Below, piece after piece: positions 29,901-38,811 of a stretch of DNA of 64,000 bases. The translations under genes were made by a program, and so were the position numbers. The stretch is from Clostridia bacterium (GTDB lineage Bacteria > Bacillota > Clostridia > Christensenellales > CAG-314): positions 1-64,000 of the forward strand of contig JAQVMT010000009.1 of assembly GCA_028703495.1 (NCBI GenBank). Direction: 5' to 3'. Position 1 is the first letter of the stretch; each line of letters begins with the position of its first letter. The notes below the pieces were generated by a model. That model worked only from the letters and a program-made list of their open reading frames with translations. It was not told where the DNA came from and did no database searches.

Positions 29901-32900
29901 CAAGGTCATTTCGGTCATTGCGACACCTTGGAAGGCGTTGGTTCCGATTGATATAAGCGTATTCGGCAGATTTACCTTTGTAAGCTTGAAGCAGTTGCCG
30001 AACGCGGTTGCGTTGATTATCGTCGTATTAAGCGGAATTATCACCTCGGTAATGGAGGAGCAACTCCAAAAGATATGGCTGGGTACTTGCGTAAGACTGG
30101 TCACCGAAAGGTCAACCATTCCCGTGATATTGGTATTATAAGCGAAAATAGAGCTTCCGGTGGTTCTCAGAGTTTTCGGAAGCTTCAGACCTGTACACGC
30201 GGTTAAATACGCAAAAGCCGAAGTTCCGATAGATTCGATGCTGGTTTTAGATATGTCCAATACACCGGCTAGATTTCCGCATTGGTAGAAGGCTGCCTTG
30301 TTGACGGTAGTCAAGGTTGTCGGCCAGACGACCTCCGTAACCGAAGAGGCTTCAAAGCAGTAATCTCCGATAGTCGTCAGTCCCTCGGGTAAAGTGACCT
30401 TTTTTATTTTGACATTGTTTGTAAAAACGCTGTTTCCGATAATCTTCACGTTATCGGGAATAACCACATCGCCGCCGTTTCCGTTATATGCGGTAAGCAC
30501 ACCCTCGCTGTTGACGACGAACTCCTCTTCCGAGTCGGTTGTAATGACAGAATTTCCGTCTACTGCCGCGATGTCGTTGAAAACATCGATGACCACGCCG
30601 TTCTCGATGATGTCCGTTATGTTGACGTCGTCTGTTCCTGCTTGGTTATCGATAATATCCAATTCGCCCAGATCAATCTTGTACTCCACATAGTTCATCG
30701 CGTAGTCCTCGATGCCCATATAAATCGCATTCTCACGCACTACCTTGTCGGTCAAATCAAAAGAAATAATCGTAGTGTCGTTTTTAATGTCGGAATATAT
30801 CGGTACGTTGTAGTTGGTATATGGTGTAAAGCCCACTCCCGATGCGGAGGGTGTGTAAAGTCTGTAGCACTGCAAATAATGGTTATCGAACAGCTCCATA
30901 TCGAGATAGGTTTTGCCGTTTTCCTTGCGCAACGTGGCATTGACAAGCTCGGGCTTTTCATAGTCCACATATACCTTGTATTCGATTGTTTGCGCGGCAA
31001 CGGCTTTTTCGCCCGTATCCAAAAAAGCCTCGATCTTGATGTTAAGCTGTGTATTGTTCGCCAATCCGAATTCCTCGGCAGAGAACATCAAAGCGTGTTG
31101 AGTTATTAATTTACGTCCGTTGGCGTAATAGCATTTACCTACGTTGTATCCAGAATCTACTCTAAAAACCTCGCCGGTGTTTGCATCGTAGTAGGTGTAT
31201 CTAAGCTCGCTTACACTGCGCAAAAGTCCCATTGCCACCGTGTAAAGGTAGTTTATGGAGCCGGGATTGATGGATATCGCGATTTTGTCCACATCGGGTG
31301 CGGGTATTTCATCCAGGGTTCCGTACATATAACTTCCGAGAACGAAGTACATATAATTGACCATTCCCATCTTAGGTCCGCGACCGATAAGCTGTGTCTC
31401 GTAAACGTAGGGATCCTCTCCGTCGTAGTAGTCGCTGTCGAAAACGGGAGCTTCCGTCCAATCGCCGTAGAAGGAAAGGAAGGGGATCGACAAATCGATA
31501 CCGCTGTCGGCGGCAAGCTCCATAAAGCCCTCTACATATATTCCGTTTTCGAATCTATCCATATAAGTCTTGGCATCGGCTGTCAACTTGATAACAACTG
31601 TAACGGCGGCTACAGAGTTGCCTTCTATCGTAATGCGGTCGCCCTCTATCGACGCGTTTGCATCGACCTTGTATGTAATACCATATTCCAGCATAAATGC
31701 CTTTTCCAATATGGAAATGCCGTCCACACCGATTGTTTCGGTGAATACATAGGGATTGAAGGTGAAGCTCTGCGCATCGGCGGCGGTGTTTACGAGGTTG
31801 AATTTGAGAGTGTAAATACCCTCTCTGCCTACGTCGTCATACAGCGAAAGAGATGTCTTCGCGGAACCCGTTACCGACAGATATGCGGTAGTGGCAAGCG
31901 CGTTTTCCAAATTGACAAGTCCGCTTCCCTGCGCGCGCGGCGTTATGGGTAAGCCGTTTAGATCGAACACAATATTTGCCGTCGACATCAAAAGCCGATA
32001 TGACAAGGTTTGAATCTCTTTATCCGTTAAGTAGGAATAGTTTTCCCTTAGGTACTGTCTTAATGCGGTCATACTGCCCAAGGTGTTGGGTGATGCCATA
32101 CTCGTGCCGCCTGCATATGCGTAATTGCCCAGCAATTCGGGAACAGATGACAGAATCTCACCGCCGGGAGCGGTTATATCGGGCTTAAGCGTTAAATCGG
32201 GCAGAGGTCCCTTTGACGAAAATGACGATATTTCGGGATCCGCGACATAATCAACCGAGAAAGCTGCGCTTTGAGCCGTCCTCAAGCTTGCCCCGTCATC
32301 CATGGAAACCGCTATCATCGGTATGTAAAGATTTTCTACCATCGGGTTGATGCCCGACATAGCGTTGTTATGAATAATTATCAGAGCGGCTCCCGCAAGG
32401 CTTGCTTGCTTGTTCTTGTCCTCAAAGCTCGTGCCGCCGCGGTTTACGATTACCGCCTTCCCCGTTACGTCCAGTCCCTCATAGTCGGAGGCTTCTCCGT
32501 AACCGTCCACACTTACTATCTCATAGCTTGCCAGGGTTATGTTGCCCAAAAGCAGCTTCAAGAAATCGGTTGCCGTTTCGTCGGCATAGTAAGCGGGATT
32601 GTAGTAATAACCATGCCCGTCCGCAATGAAATAATTGCTTCCTTTGGTATCGATGCTTGCCACGGAAATACTTGCATCGTAGGACGAGGGTAGAGAAATG
32701 ACGCCTGTTTCGGGGTTGCTTATGTTGTTTGCGCCTGAATCGGTTACGGCAGAGGAGCTGAAGGAGTTGCCTGCCGAACAGCAAAGAGTTATTCCCAAAC
32801 GATCCACTTTCTCGTAAAGCTCATTGATAAACTCATACTCGCTGTAAGCCTCGCTTCTGAAGCCGCAAGCCTGACCGACACTCATATTGATGCCGTCCAA

Positions 32901-33866
32901 ATCCATTATTGCAGCATCCTCGACCGCACTTAATATGGTGGAAAGATATGCCGAGCCGTCAGCATCGGAGAATACCTTGAAAATGGCGATTTGTGCGTTA
33001 GGTACAACGCCTTGAATTTTGTTACTGTTTCCGGTAATAATGCCCGTTACATGCGTGCCGTGCCACATTCCGTAGTTCGAGCTTGCAAACGCATTCGGAA
33101 TCGGGTCGGTGTCTTTGTCGGCATAGTCGTACGCGTATACGACTTTCTTACTGAGATACACGCCGTTAAGTGCGTTCTGGGTGATAACGGCGTTCATTTG
33201 AGCCTCGGTCGCTCCCTCAACTTCAGGAAGCTTTGACAAAGCCTCATGCGTATAGTCAACGCCCGAATCGATTATTCCCAAAACCATTCCGCTTCCGTCG
33301 TATTGACTTTTGTTGGATATGATACCCGTGATTTCGGTCAATTCATCAACCAAGCTACCCGATTGTGTTTTGGGCAATTCGAATTGCACGTCGATGGAGA
33401 CTCTCTTAACATCGTCAACCCCATACAGCTTATATAGGTCGCCGTACCTCATCTTGCCGCATAATGCGTTAACAAGAGTGGAATAGCTCCCCGTACAATC
33501 GAAGTTTAATTCGGCTTTTTCGATGCTTTCTGCCAACACCCTTTGCTCGGCTCTGACTGCATTCTCGGCAGCCTTACCCTTGCGCGTTTGAATGTAATCG
33601 GCAAGCTCTACGCTGTTTTCGTCAAGCATACTCTGCAAAACAGAACCGCCCTCCAGCTCGATGATAATTGGCACAACCGTGTCTGCAGATACCCCTTCGC
33701 AGGATAAGGCGATATCCTTGCCGATGACTGCAGAAAGCACGTTCGACTCCGCAAAAGCCAGCTTTTGCGCAGTGGCGGGCGTCTCATCGGGCGATGTCGA
33801 AATTATCGCGGCAAATCCAATCACCGCGCATAATGCCATCAGCACTATAAATGTTACTTTTTTCAC
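26985..33866 (-). CDS. Secreted subtilisin-family (S8) protease with PA-like insert and long BspA-type leucine-rich repeat region
   Basis: Catalytic Asp LGIIDSGVDYTHEAL, His MWHGTHVTGIITGNS, Ser YAGGTSMASPNTLG; PA-like AVIVNRGGTSFEDKNKQASLAGAALIIIHNN; many LRR_5-like units (IGNSVFTNNVKIKKVTLPEGLTTIGDYCF...). GTG start with GGAGGT RBS. Confidence 0.92.
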   Translation of the reverse strand: MKKVTFIVLMALCAVIGFAAIISTSPDETPATAQKLAFAESNVLSAVIGKDIALSCEGVSADTVVPIIIELEGGSVLQSMLDENSVELADYIQTRKGKAAENAVRAEQRVLAESIEKAELNFDCTGSYSTLVNALCGKMRYGDLYKLYGVDDVKRVSIDVQFELPKTQSGSLVDELTEITGIISNKSQYDGSGMVLGIIDSGVDYTHEALSKLPEVEGATEAQMNAVITQNALNGVYLSKKVVYAYDYADKDTDPIPNAFASSNYGMWHGTHVTGIITGNSNKIQGVVPNAQIAIFKVFSDADGSAYLSTILSAVEDAAIMDLDGINMSVGQACGFRSEAYSEYEFINELYEKVDRLGITLCCSAGNSFSSSAVTDSGANNISNPETGVISLPSSYDASISVASIDTKGSNYFIADGHGYYYNPAYYADETATDFLKLLLGNITLASYEIVSVDGYGEASDYEGLDVTGKAVIVNRGGTSFEDKNKQASLAGAALIIIHNNAMSGINPMVENLYIPMIAVSMDDGASLRTAQSAAFSVDYVADPEISSFSSKGPLPDLTLKPDITAPGGEILSSVPELLGNYAYAGGTSMASPNTLGSMTALRQYLRENYSYLTDKEIQTLSYRLLMSTANIVFDLNGLPITPRAQGSGLVNLENALATTAYLSVTGSAKTSLSLYDDVGREGIYTLKFNLVNTAADAQSFTFNPYVFTETIGVDGISILEKAFMLEYGITYKVDANASIEGDRITIEGNSVAAVTVVIKLTADAKTYMDRFENGIYVEGFMELAADSGIDLSIPFLSFYGDWTEAPVFDSDYYDGEDPYVYETQLIGRGPKMGMVNYMYFVLGSYMYGTLDEIPAPDVDKIAISINPGSINYLYTVAMGLLRSVSELRYTYYDANTGEVFRVDSGYNVGKCYYANGRKLITQHALMFSAEEFGLANNTQLNIKIEAFLDTGEKAVAAQTIEYKVYVDYEKPELVNATLRKENGKTYLDMELFDNHYLQCYRLYTPSASGVGFTPYTNYNVPIYSDIKNDTTIISFDLTDKVVRENAIYMGIEDYAMNYVEYKIDLGELDIIDNQAGTDDVNITDIIENGVVIDVFNDIAAVDGNSVITTDSEEEFVVNSEGVLTAYNGNGGDVVIPDNVKIIGNSVFTNNVKIKKVTLPEGLTTIGDYCFEASSVTEVVWPTTLTTVNKAAFYQCGNLAGVLDISKTSIESIGTSAFAYLTACTGLKLPKTLRTTGSSIFAYNTNITGMVDLSVTSLTQVPSHIFWSCSSITEVIIPLNTTIINATAFGNCFKLTKVNLPNTLISIGTNAFQGVAMTEMTLPSSITSLGASAFINMTALKKINAEDTKITVVNSWVFKNTGLVEVILPETCERINANAFQDSSPLEKVYVPKAVDFIGWYAFGSCVSLKNLDLSQTSIKEIEQEAFRYCTALKKIELPNTVEKLPWKLFYRSSITTLVMNNTTPPTVGSQLFSGVTGNCRIFVPEGCLDIYKQQWSEYADILYENGGFKITDGVLTSYTGIETQLMIPSTVHTIAEGVFKNNTSITQVSSDGNLAIIEKQAFYGCSELTSVSLPDSMTAIGEQAFGNCAKLDILQILALTPPTLAEDAFVQTENVRIYVPDGCGDAYKQAAGWSNVASRIKEMNFEIDENGVLFSYIGVGGKITLPDEVKSIGDSAFSGNSTITSVVCNAGLRRIEQKAFFGCNALSAIEFNQGLEFIGYYAFASSALTSVTIPDSVTTLDLYAFAYVNTLEKVDIACISPIGAAAFYQCGALKELNLPEGLASIESNAFFGCNLQKLTIPSSVTAIGPWAFFGNEHIKELRILGNVQTLSYSFCAMYDLEVLELRNSGTTYYGPMFTASKLTELTFYGDVTNVTYSFSAMQNLKKITFCGNVDNLDLMAFSGLPQLEEVVFMNNVGTVTETAFNGCPNLIRWTVGEGNEYLTVDEHGLVYADECTRLFRQPANFPSIDRLVFPDTLKFVDAYAFSFSGQYINGVAVISNGYSMSFIDYEAEPIEIGEVVFPAGMTEIGAYAFNCIDSLQSVTFNTVAEDSLTICGYAFYRCTSLKTAGLKEGVKEIEGYAFAYTDIGRVDIPEKLEAIGGGAYAYNTNLNYITLPANCCEINIGLVFMGCKGIDDISIHEDNPYFITEDGITYNAAKTVLVFYSHNNTAEHVVLREGILKIGALAFSKQPYIKSVTMPESLKVIGDKAFYGAENLKECWFKGSAPVLECYIPENSISPYGNFVTDLNEATGDLTLFFPEGENFMTYVWRTFFGTIISYNQNNEFSIIKTKD

Positions 33867-34365
33867 TTGCTATGTACCTCCATAAAATGCGCATTTTGCG
33901 TATATTTAGTATATCAAAAAGCAAATACGCTTGTCAAGGGTTTTAAACTAAAAAATAAATGCAAAAAACTGCATAAATTCTTGACTTTTACCTGCTTATA
34001 TGCTAATATTTCCCTATAATGCGCTTGAAGTGTTGAGAAAGAACCGATAACAAAAGGTTTGCCTTGTCCGCATTAAAGGCGCAAAATGTGCATAAATAAG
34101 GGGCTACTGCCGTGTCGGTTTTGCTGTTGCTAAGAATTGGTTTTCATGAGCGAAAGCCGAGCTAAGCTGTGCGCGGAAAAAAAGCAGTGTACTTACTACG
34201 AAAAAAATTATTTTTGGATAAGACGGATATTGTCATATTGACTCGCAAATCGGATGAGGTGTTGAACGGGTGTGAAAGTTGCTTGCTCGTGAAGCTTTCG
34301 GAGGTGAGAATTGTGACTTCGAATAGAGCCGTCGGAATACAGATGTACGGATATCGGAGAGTGTT

Positions 34366-34833
34366 ATGAGGCAGAACAAGATTGACGAAATTGGATACTA
34401 TATGGACGAGATGAGAATATCGATGGACGCGTATTTGTTCGGCCCTATCGGAGTGAGCGCGGAAAAGGCGGGCAGTCCGCTTGCCTTTGTTTCAAAGCTT
34501 GCGCGGCGCGTGTATACTGTGCTTGCGATGAAGGGGGTATGCTCAATGGGAGAGCTGGCGGTTTCGGTCGGGCAGTCTACAAAGAGTATTCACCGTCCGG
34601 TCGCCGAGCTGGCTGAAAAGGGAATTGTGGAGAAGTATACCAACCCCGAAAAGAAAACTCAAACCCTGTGCAGATTTACCGAATATGGCAAAAAAGTTGT
34701 GCGCGATGTCGATGTCCTTACTATGAAAACCGCGAAGGAAATCTTGGAAAGCTGCTATACGGATGACGAGCTTTTGCGTATGTATATGCTCTGCAAGGAG
34801 CTTGCGCTTATGCTTAAAAACATGAAAAAATGA
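34366..34833 (+). CDS. MarR-like winged-helix transcriptional regulator
   Basis: GVCSMGELAVSVGQSTKSIHRPVAELAEKGIVEKYTNPEKKTQTLCRFTEYGKKVV; RBS GGAGAG. Confidence 0.75.
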   Translation: MRQNKIDEIGYYMDEMRISMDAYLFGPIGVSAEKAGSPLAFVSKLARRVYTVLAMKGVCSMGELAVSVGQSTKSIHRPVAELAEKGIVEKYTNPEKKTQTLCRFTEYGKKVVRDVDVLTMKTAKEILESCYTDDELLRMYMLCKELALMLKNMKK

Positions 34834-35141
34834 TACTAATCCACGACCAAATGTTTTCATTCAACAAGCATCTACTTTTGAAATTTGTTGTGGTGCAAGT
34901 CACCGTTTTTGTGTGATTCATTTTTAGGGTAAGGCGCTGTCTGTACGTGATATTGTTTCTGAATAAGTCGCCGTTTTTGTGTGACTTTGTTTCAGAGGGC
35001 ACCATATGCGTATGAGATTTGGGATTTTGTACAAGATTATCGTTAATTGTAGGTGCGACCCCGTGTGTTCGCCCGAAGATAAAGAATGTGTTTTTCAAAA
35101 AGTTTGTTTGTAGAGTAATATTCCTTTATTTTGTTTCGGGA

Positions 35142-35162
35142 ATGCCGTATCACGGACGGCAT
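35142..35162. repeat. Perfect inverted repeat; half-copy seen near 57973
   Basis: ATGCCGT-atcacgg-ACGGCAT; ATGCCGTATCACGGAC recurs upstream of the portal gene. Confidence 0.6.
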
Positions 35163-35169
35163 AGGTTTG

Positions 35170-35271
35170 CTTTTGCTCATTATTATAAATGACTGTACGC
35201 GCTTATCGTCAATACTTGCAAGAACAATATCAAACGAACTTTTGCTCATTATTATAAATGACTGTACGCGC
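35170..35271. repeat. Exact 33-bp direct repeat with 36-bp intervening sequence
   Basis: CTTTTGCTCATTATTATAAATGACTGTACGCGC at 35170-35202 and 35239-35271. Confidence 0.9.
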
Positions 35272-35279
35272 CGTAACAT

Positions 35280-35306
35280 GGGCGAACACATGGGTTCGCC
35301 CCTACA
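35280..35306. repeat. Dispersed palindromic repeat GGGCGAACACANGGGTTCGCCCCTACA
   Basis: gggcgaacacatgggttcgcccctaca; an inverted divergent copy lies at about 35048-35075. Confidence 0.9.
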
Positions 35307-35316
35307 AAAGAAAATT

Positions 35317-35560
35317 GCGGTAATTACGTTTAATTATTTGAAAATGATGTTATTCCGTTAAACAAAATGGCGATGCGGTAAATTCGTAAAAAATATTAAT
35401 TTAGGCAATTCCGTTGTACAATATGGAGATGATGTAATTTTGTTGTACAAAATGGCAGTGCGGTAATTACGTTTAATTATTTGAAAATGATGTTATTCCG
35501 TTAAGTAAAATGGTGATTATGTTATTTCGCAGAATGATATGATGATGTAAATCCGTTGAT
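35317..35560. repeat. AT-rich non-coding repeat block with an exact 45-bp duplication
   Basis: GCGGTAATTACGTTTAATTATTTGAAAATGATGTTATTCCGTTAA at 35317-35361 and 35460-35504, with degenerate CCGTTNNACAAAATGGCGATGCGGTAA-like units between and after. Confidence 0.85.
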
Positions 35561-35708
35561 GATAAAAAACAGCTTTGTTCCCCATATCCGATAATATTAT
35601 ATGGCAAGTTGTTTTGTTTTCGTTTGTATCTGTTTTCAGCGTTTTTTACGACTAAAGTGTATGTAAATCAATTTATTATGGAATTTTCGTGAAATGTGTT
35701 AAAAATAG

Positions 35709-35737
35709 TTGACATAAAAGTGGTGATTGAATATAAT
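35709..35737 (+). promoter_or_regulatory. Consensus sigma-A promoter
   Basis: TTGACA (35709-35714), 17 nt, TATAAT (35732-35737), about 350 nt upstream of the Lgt-like gene. Confidence 0.65.
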
Positions 35738-35929
35738 ACAAGAGTAAAGACCGAGAAAAGCAACTGCTTTTGCTTGCTTGTTGAATTTATCTTCTGTTTT
35801 GTGCGATATGGTTTTTGCTATATAAAACGAGGGCGTTTGGACTTGGTTTTTATAATAGGCTTGCTCGCGTTTAAGTATCGGAAGCTTCCGTCCGGTTTCG
35901 GCATAGTGGTGGTGGGTGAAAGAGTACTG

Positions 35930-36127
35930 ATGGTATCGATGACGCAAGCGCAAGGGCTTATGCATATGAGGATATTGATATGTTACTTGAGATATCGGTG
36001 ACGCAGGCGCAAGGGCTTATGCAAATGAGGATATTGATATGTCACTTGAACTAATGATGAAGTAGGTACAAGGGCTTATGCATATAAGGATATTGGTATG
36101 TTACTTGAGATATCGGTGACGCAGGCG
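35930..36127 (+). repeat. Imperfect tandem repeat of about 60 bp containing RBS, ATG and first codons of the Lgt-like gene
   Basis: Units of the form CAAGGGCTTATGCATATGAGGATATTGATATGTTACTTGAGATATCGGTGACGCAGGCG; the last unit is the real gene start at 36098. Confidence 0.85.
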
Positions 36128-36790
36128 TTCTACTTCGGGTTTATTGGATTGGGAGCGATTGTTGCGGTTGCTTTGCACTTTATTATACGCCGCCGATATG
36201 ATGATGCGGTTAGGTGTTCGGCGATTTTCGGGTGCGTGCTGTGCGTTGCGGTTGCATCGGCATACGCGCTTATGTTCTTGAAATGCAATTACATAAGTCA
36301 ACGATTCGGTGTTGTATACACCGTCGACAAATCTTTCTTTTTGACTTCCGCTCTGTTTTTGGGGTTAAGCGCAATCGTGCTGAAAATTATGCATTTGGAC
36401 ATCGAAAGGGATCTAAACGCTGCGGTTTGCTGTCTGTTCGCCTTTTGGGGCGTGTCAAAACTTGGTTGTGTTACGGTCGGTTGCTGCAACGGGTACATTG
36501 GCGGCGTTGAAATCCCTCTCAATCTTATCGAGTGCATTTGCGGAATCACGATTTGCGCGTTGAGCTTGGCAAAAAGGGAGTGGAAGCTGCTTCACCTCGG
36601 CGTTTTGGGGTATACGGTTTATAGGTTTTTTAACGAGTTTATTCGCGCGTTTTACGAGTTTGAGCGGTGCTTGTGGGTTTTTACCTATTCGCAGCTACTT
36701 GCGATTGCGATTATCCTCGGATATTGCGCGTATTTCATCGTTAGGGCGATTAAACGCAAAACGAGCTTACACGCAAAGAATGCGCAATAA
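36098..36790 (+). CDS. Prolipoprotein diacylglyceryl transferase-like membrane protein
   Basis: FWGVSKLGCVTVGCCNGYIGGVEIPLNLIECICG and YRFFNEFIRAFYEFERCLWVFTYSQLLAIAIILGYC resemble the Lgt family pattern; divergent. Confidence 0.6.
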   Translation: MLLEISVTQAFYFGFIGLGAIVAVALHFIIRRRYDDAVRCSAIFGCVLCVAVASAYALMFLKCNYISQRFGVVYTVDKSFFLTSALFLGLSAIVLKIMHLDIERDLNAAVCCLFAFWGVSKLGCVTVGCCNGYIGGVEIPLNLIECICGITICALSLAKREWKLLHLGVLGYTVYRFFNEFIRAFYEFERCLWVFTYSQLLAIAIILGYCAYFIVRAIKRKTSLHAKNAQ

Positions 36791-36860
36791 AGGTTTATTG
36801 AATTGACTTAACAAAGAATAATATACAAATATATTATAAGGATATAATTGGAGGCTTACT

Positions 36861-38645
36861 ATGAAGAAGTATAGCGAAATACTACTTATTGCGATCATTG
36901 CGGCTTTGATGTGTTGCTGTCTTGCCTTTTTTGTGTCGTGTTCGGCTGGGGACGAAAGTCCGGACACGGGAGGCACAAACGTGCAGGAGAAGAATATCGA
37001 CGAGGCGGACATTGTCAAGCTTATGTCTAACGGCAGGCTCTATTGTATGCAGTCGGACAGGATGACAATTACCCAAACAGACGAAAACGGCGGACTTACT
37101 CTGTTGGCGAATATTGTTCTTGACCGCAATATCCCGTTGGAAATGTACGTCAACGGTGATAAGCTGATTGCAATTTGCGGATTATCGGACTATTTCTCCG
37201 AGCAGGGCTCTACTTATTACTACAAGGGCTCGTACAGCAGATGTGCGGTTAAAATATTTGATTTGAGCGTTTTGGACGAAGCCGAGGTTACTGTTTTCAA
37301 CGAGGGCGCGGAGAATGAAAGCGGTGAGAGCGAAGGCGAGGTGCTTTCGGAGTTGCCCTTGCTGTATTCAAGCGTGGTTTCATCGGATTATTTGACCAGC
37401 AGGCTTTACCTCGACAGAAGCGATATATGCCTTGTCTTTACGGATGACGGTTCGGTTGACAGTGTTTATTACACCGAAAACAGCGAGCGCAAGTCAATTG
37501 AATATAGCTTCGATGTATCTTCCTATCAATCAAATGTGAGCAGTTCGCAGTCTTTGACAATATTCATGAAAATATCGCTGACCAAAGACGAGCTTGTTGC
37601 CGACACTGTCGCCTACAACGGAGCCGCACTCTACACGGTATATGCTTCCGATTACGGAATGTACCCGATTTTCACAACCTATACCTATTATGAAAGCGAG
37701 GGCTGCGGCGGGTATTACCAATACATACAAAATACCATCATTATCAAGATGAATCCCGAGAATCTAATGCCTAAGCGTAAGCTGATTTTGGAGGATGCCA
37801 AGTTATACAGCAGATATGCGATGAAGGATTACGGTGATTACATTTACGTTGCGGCGCATGGCTCGGGAGGTTCGACGATTTACGCTCTTGATGAGAATTT
37901 GCAAGAGGTATCGAAAATATCGGGTATCGCACAGGGTGAAAGCATCCGCGCTGTTCGCTATGAGCAGACAGAGACGCAAAGGCTGTGTTATTTGGTAACC
38001 TATCGTCAGGTGGATCCTTTGTTCAAAATAAACATCACCGATCCTATGAGTATGAATATTGCGGGTGAGCTGAAGATTAATGGCTACTCTGCGTATTTGC
38101 ACGTCGTTGGAACCGATAGGCTTGTCGGAATCGGCTACAATGGTACAGCGACCGCCGCAAACAGCGACGTAAAGGTTACACTTTTCGACACAAGCTCGGG
38201 CGATCCTATCGAGATCAACAGCTTGATAATCCCGCTCGTGTACTATTGCGAGGTTATCGAGAATCCCAAAGCCTTGATGATCAACCTCGAAAACGGCATT
38301 ATCGGCTTCAGCGCACTCAGATACGACAGGATCAATTCCTGCTACAAGCAGGGCTTTTATTTATTTGCGTTGAACAACGACGAAATCGTAGACCTTGCAT
38401 ATATAAGCAACTTTGACAACGGGCAGGCAGGAAGCTCTGCGTATAACTACTCTGCGTTTAGAAAGTACATCAACCGAGCAATGTACGCTGACGGCTATTT
38501 ATACACGGTCGCCGACGGTTTGATTCGCTCGTACAGCTTGGAAACGCTTAAAAACGGCGAAATAACAATTGTTAACGAATTGAGCTTCATCGACAATCAA
38601 GCTAACGAAGGTGGCGGAAGCGGCGGCAATAATTTCAACGAATAA
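36861..38645 (+). CDS. Lipoprotein with predicted C-terminal beta-propeller (COG4880-like)
   Basis: Lipobox AFFVSCSAG; NVQEKNIDEADIVKLMSNGRLYCM matches the GVDEADIVK family signature. Confidence 0.75.
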   Translation: MKKYSEILLIAIIAALMCCCLAFFVSCSAGDESPDTGGTNVQEKNIDEADIVKLMSNGRLYCMQSDRMTITQTDENGGLTLLANIVLDRNIPLEMYVNGDKLIAICGLSDYFSEQGSTYYYKGSYSRCAVKIFDLSVLDEAEVTVFNEGAENESGESEGEVLSELPLLYSSVVSSDYLTSRLYLDRSDICLVFTDDGSVDSVYYTENSERKSIEYSFDVSSYQSNVSSSQSLTIFMKISLTKDELVADTVAYNGAALYTVYASDYGMYPIFTTYTYYESEGCGGYYQYIQNTIIIKMNPENLMPKRKLILEDAKLYSRYAMKDYGDYIYVAAHGSGGSTIYALDENLQEVSKISGIAQGESIRAVRYEQTETQRLCYLVTYRQVDPLFKINITDPMSMNIAGELKINGYSAYLHVVGTDRLVGIGYNGTATAANSDVKVTLFDTSSGDPIEINSLIIPLVYYCEVIENPKALMINLENGIIGFSALRYDRINSCYKQGFYLFALNNDEIVDLAYISNFDNGQAGSSAYNYSAFRKYINRAMYADGYLYTVADGLIRSYSLETLKNGEITIVNELSFIDNQANEGGGSGGNNFNE

Positions 38646-38696
38646 TTAAATGCGTTTGTCCGTATAACCTCATCGGCGCGTAGTTAAAGAATATAA

Positions 38697-38741
38697 AAAA
38701 GCCTCTTGCAATGAAATAAAATTCAATGCAAGAGGCTTTAA
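38697..38741. terminator. Bidirectional intrinsic terminator between convergent genes
   Basis: AAAAAAGCCTCTTGCA...TGCAAGAGGCTTTAAT. Confidence 0.85.
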
Positions 38742-38811
38742 TTATTCCGTTTTCTCCTCTTTTGTCAATGCAACGCAAAGAAGTGATCGGGAATACAACC
38801 GCAATAAGCGA

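Noticed and set aside
34169-34369. 66-aa ORF overlapping the MarR start by ATGA
   Set aside because: GTG start with no good RBS and no recognisable fold; the overlap is suggestive but insufficient to call a gene.
35170-35271. CRISPR array
   Set aside because: Only two repeats, no cas genes, and surrounded by unrelated repeats; kept as a low-interest repeat finding instead.
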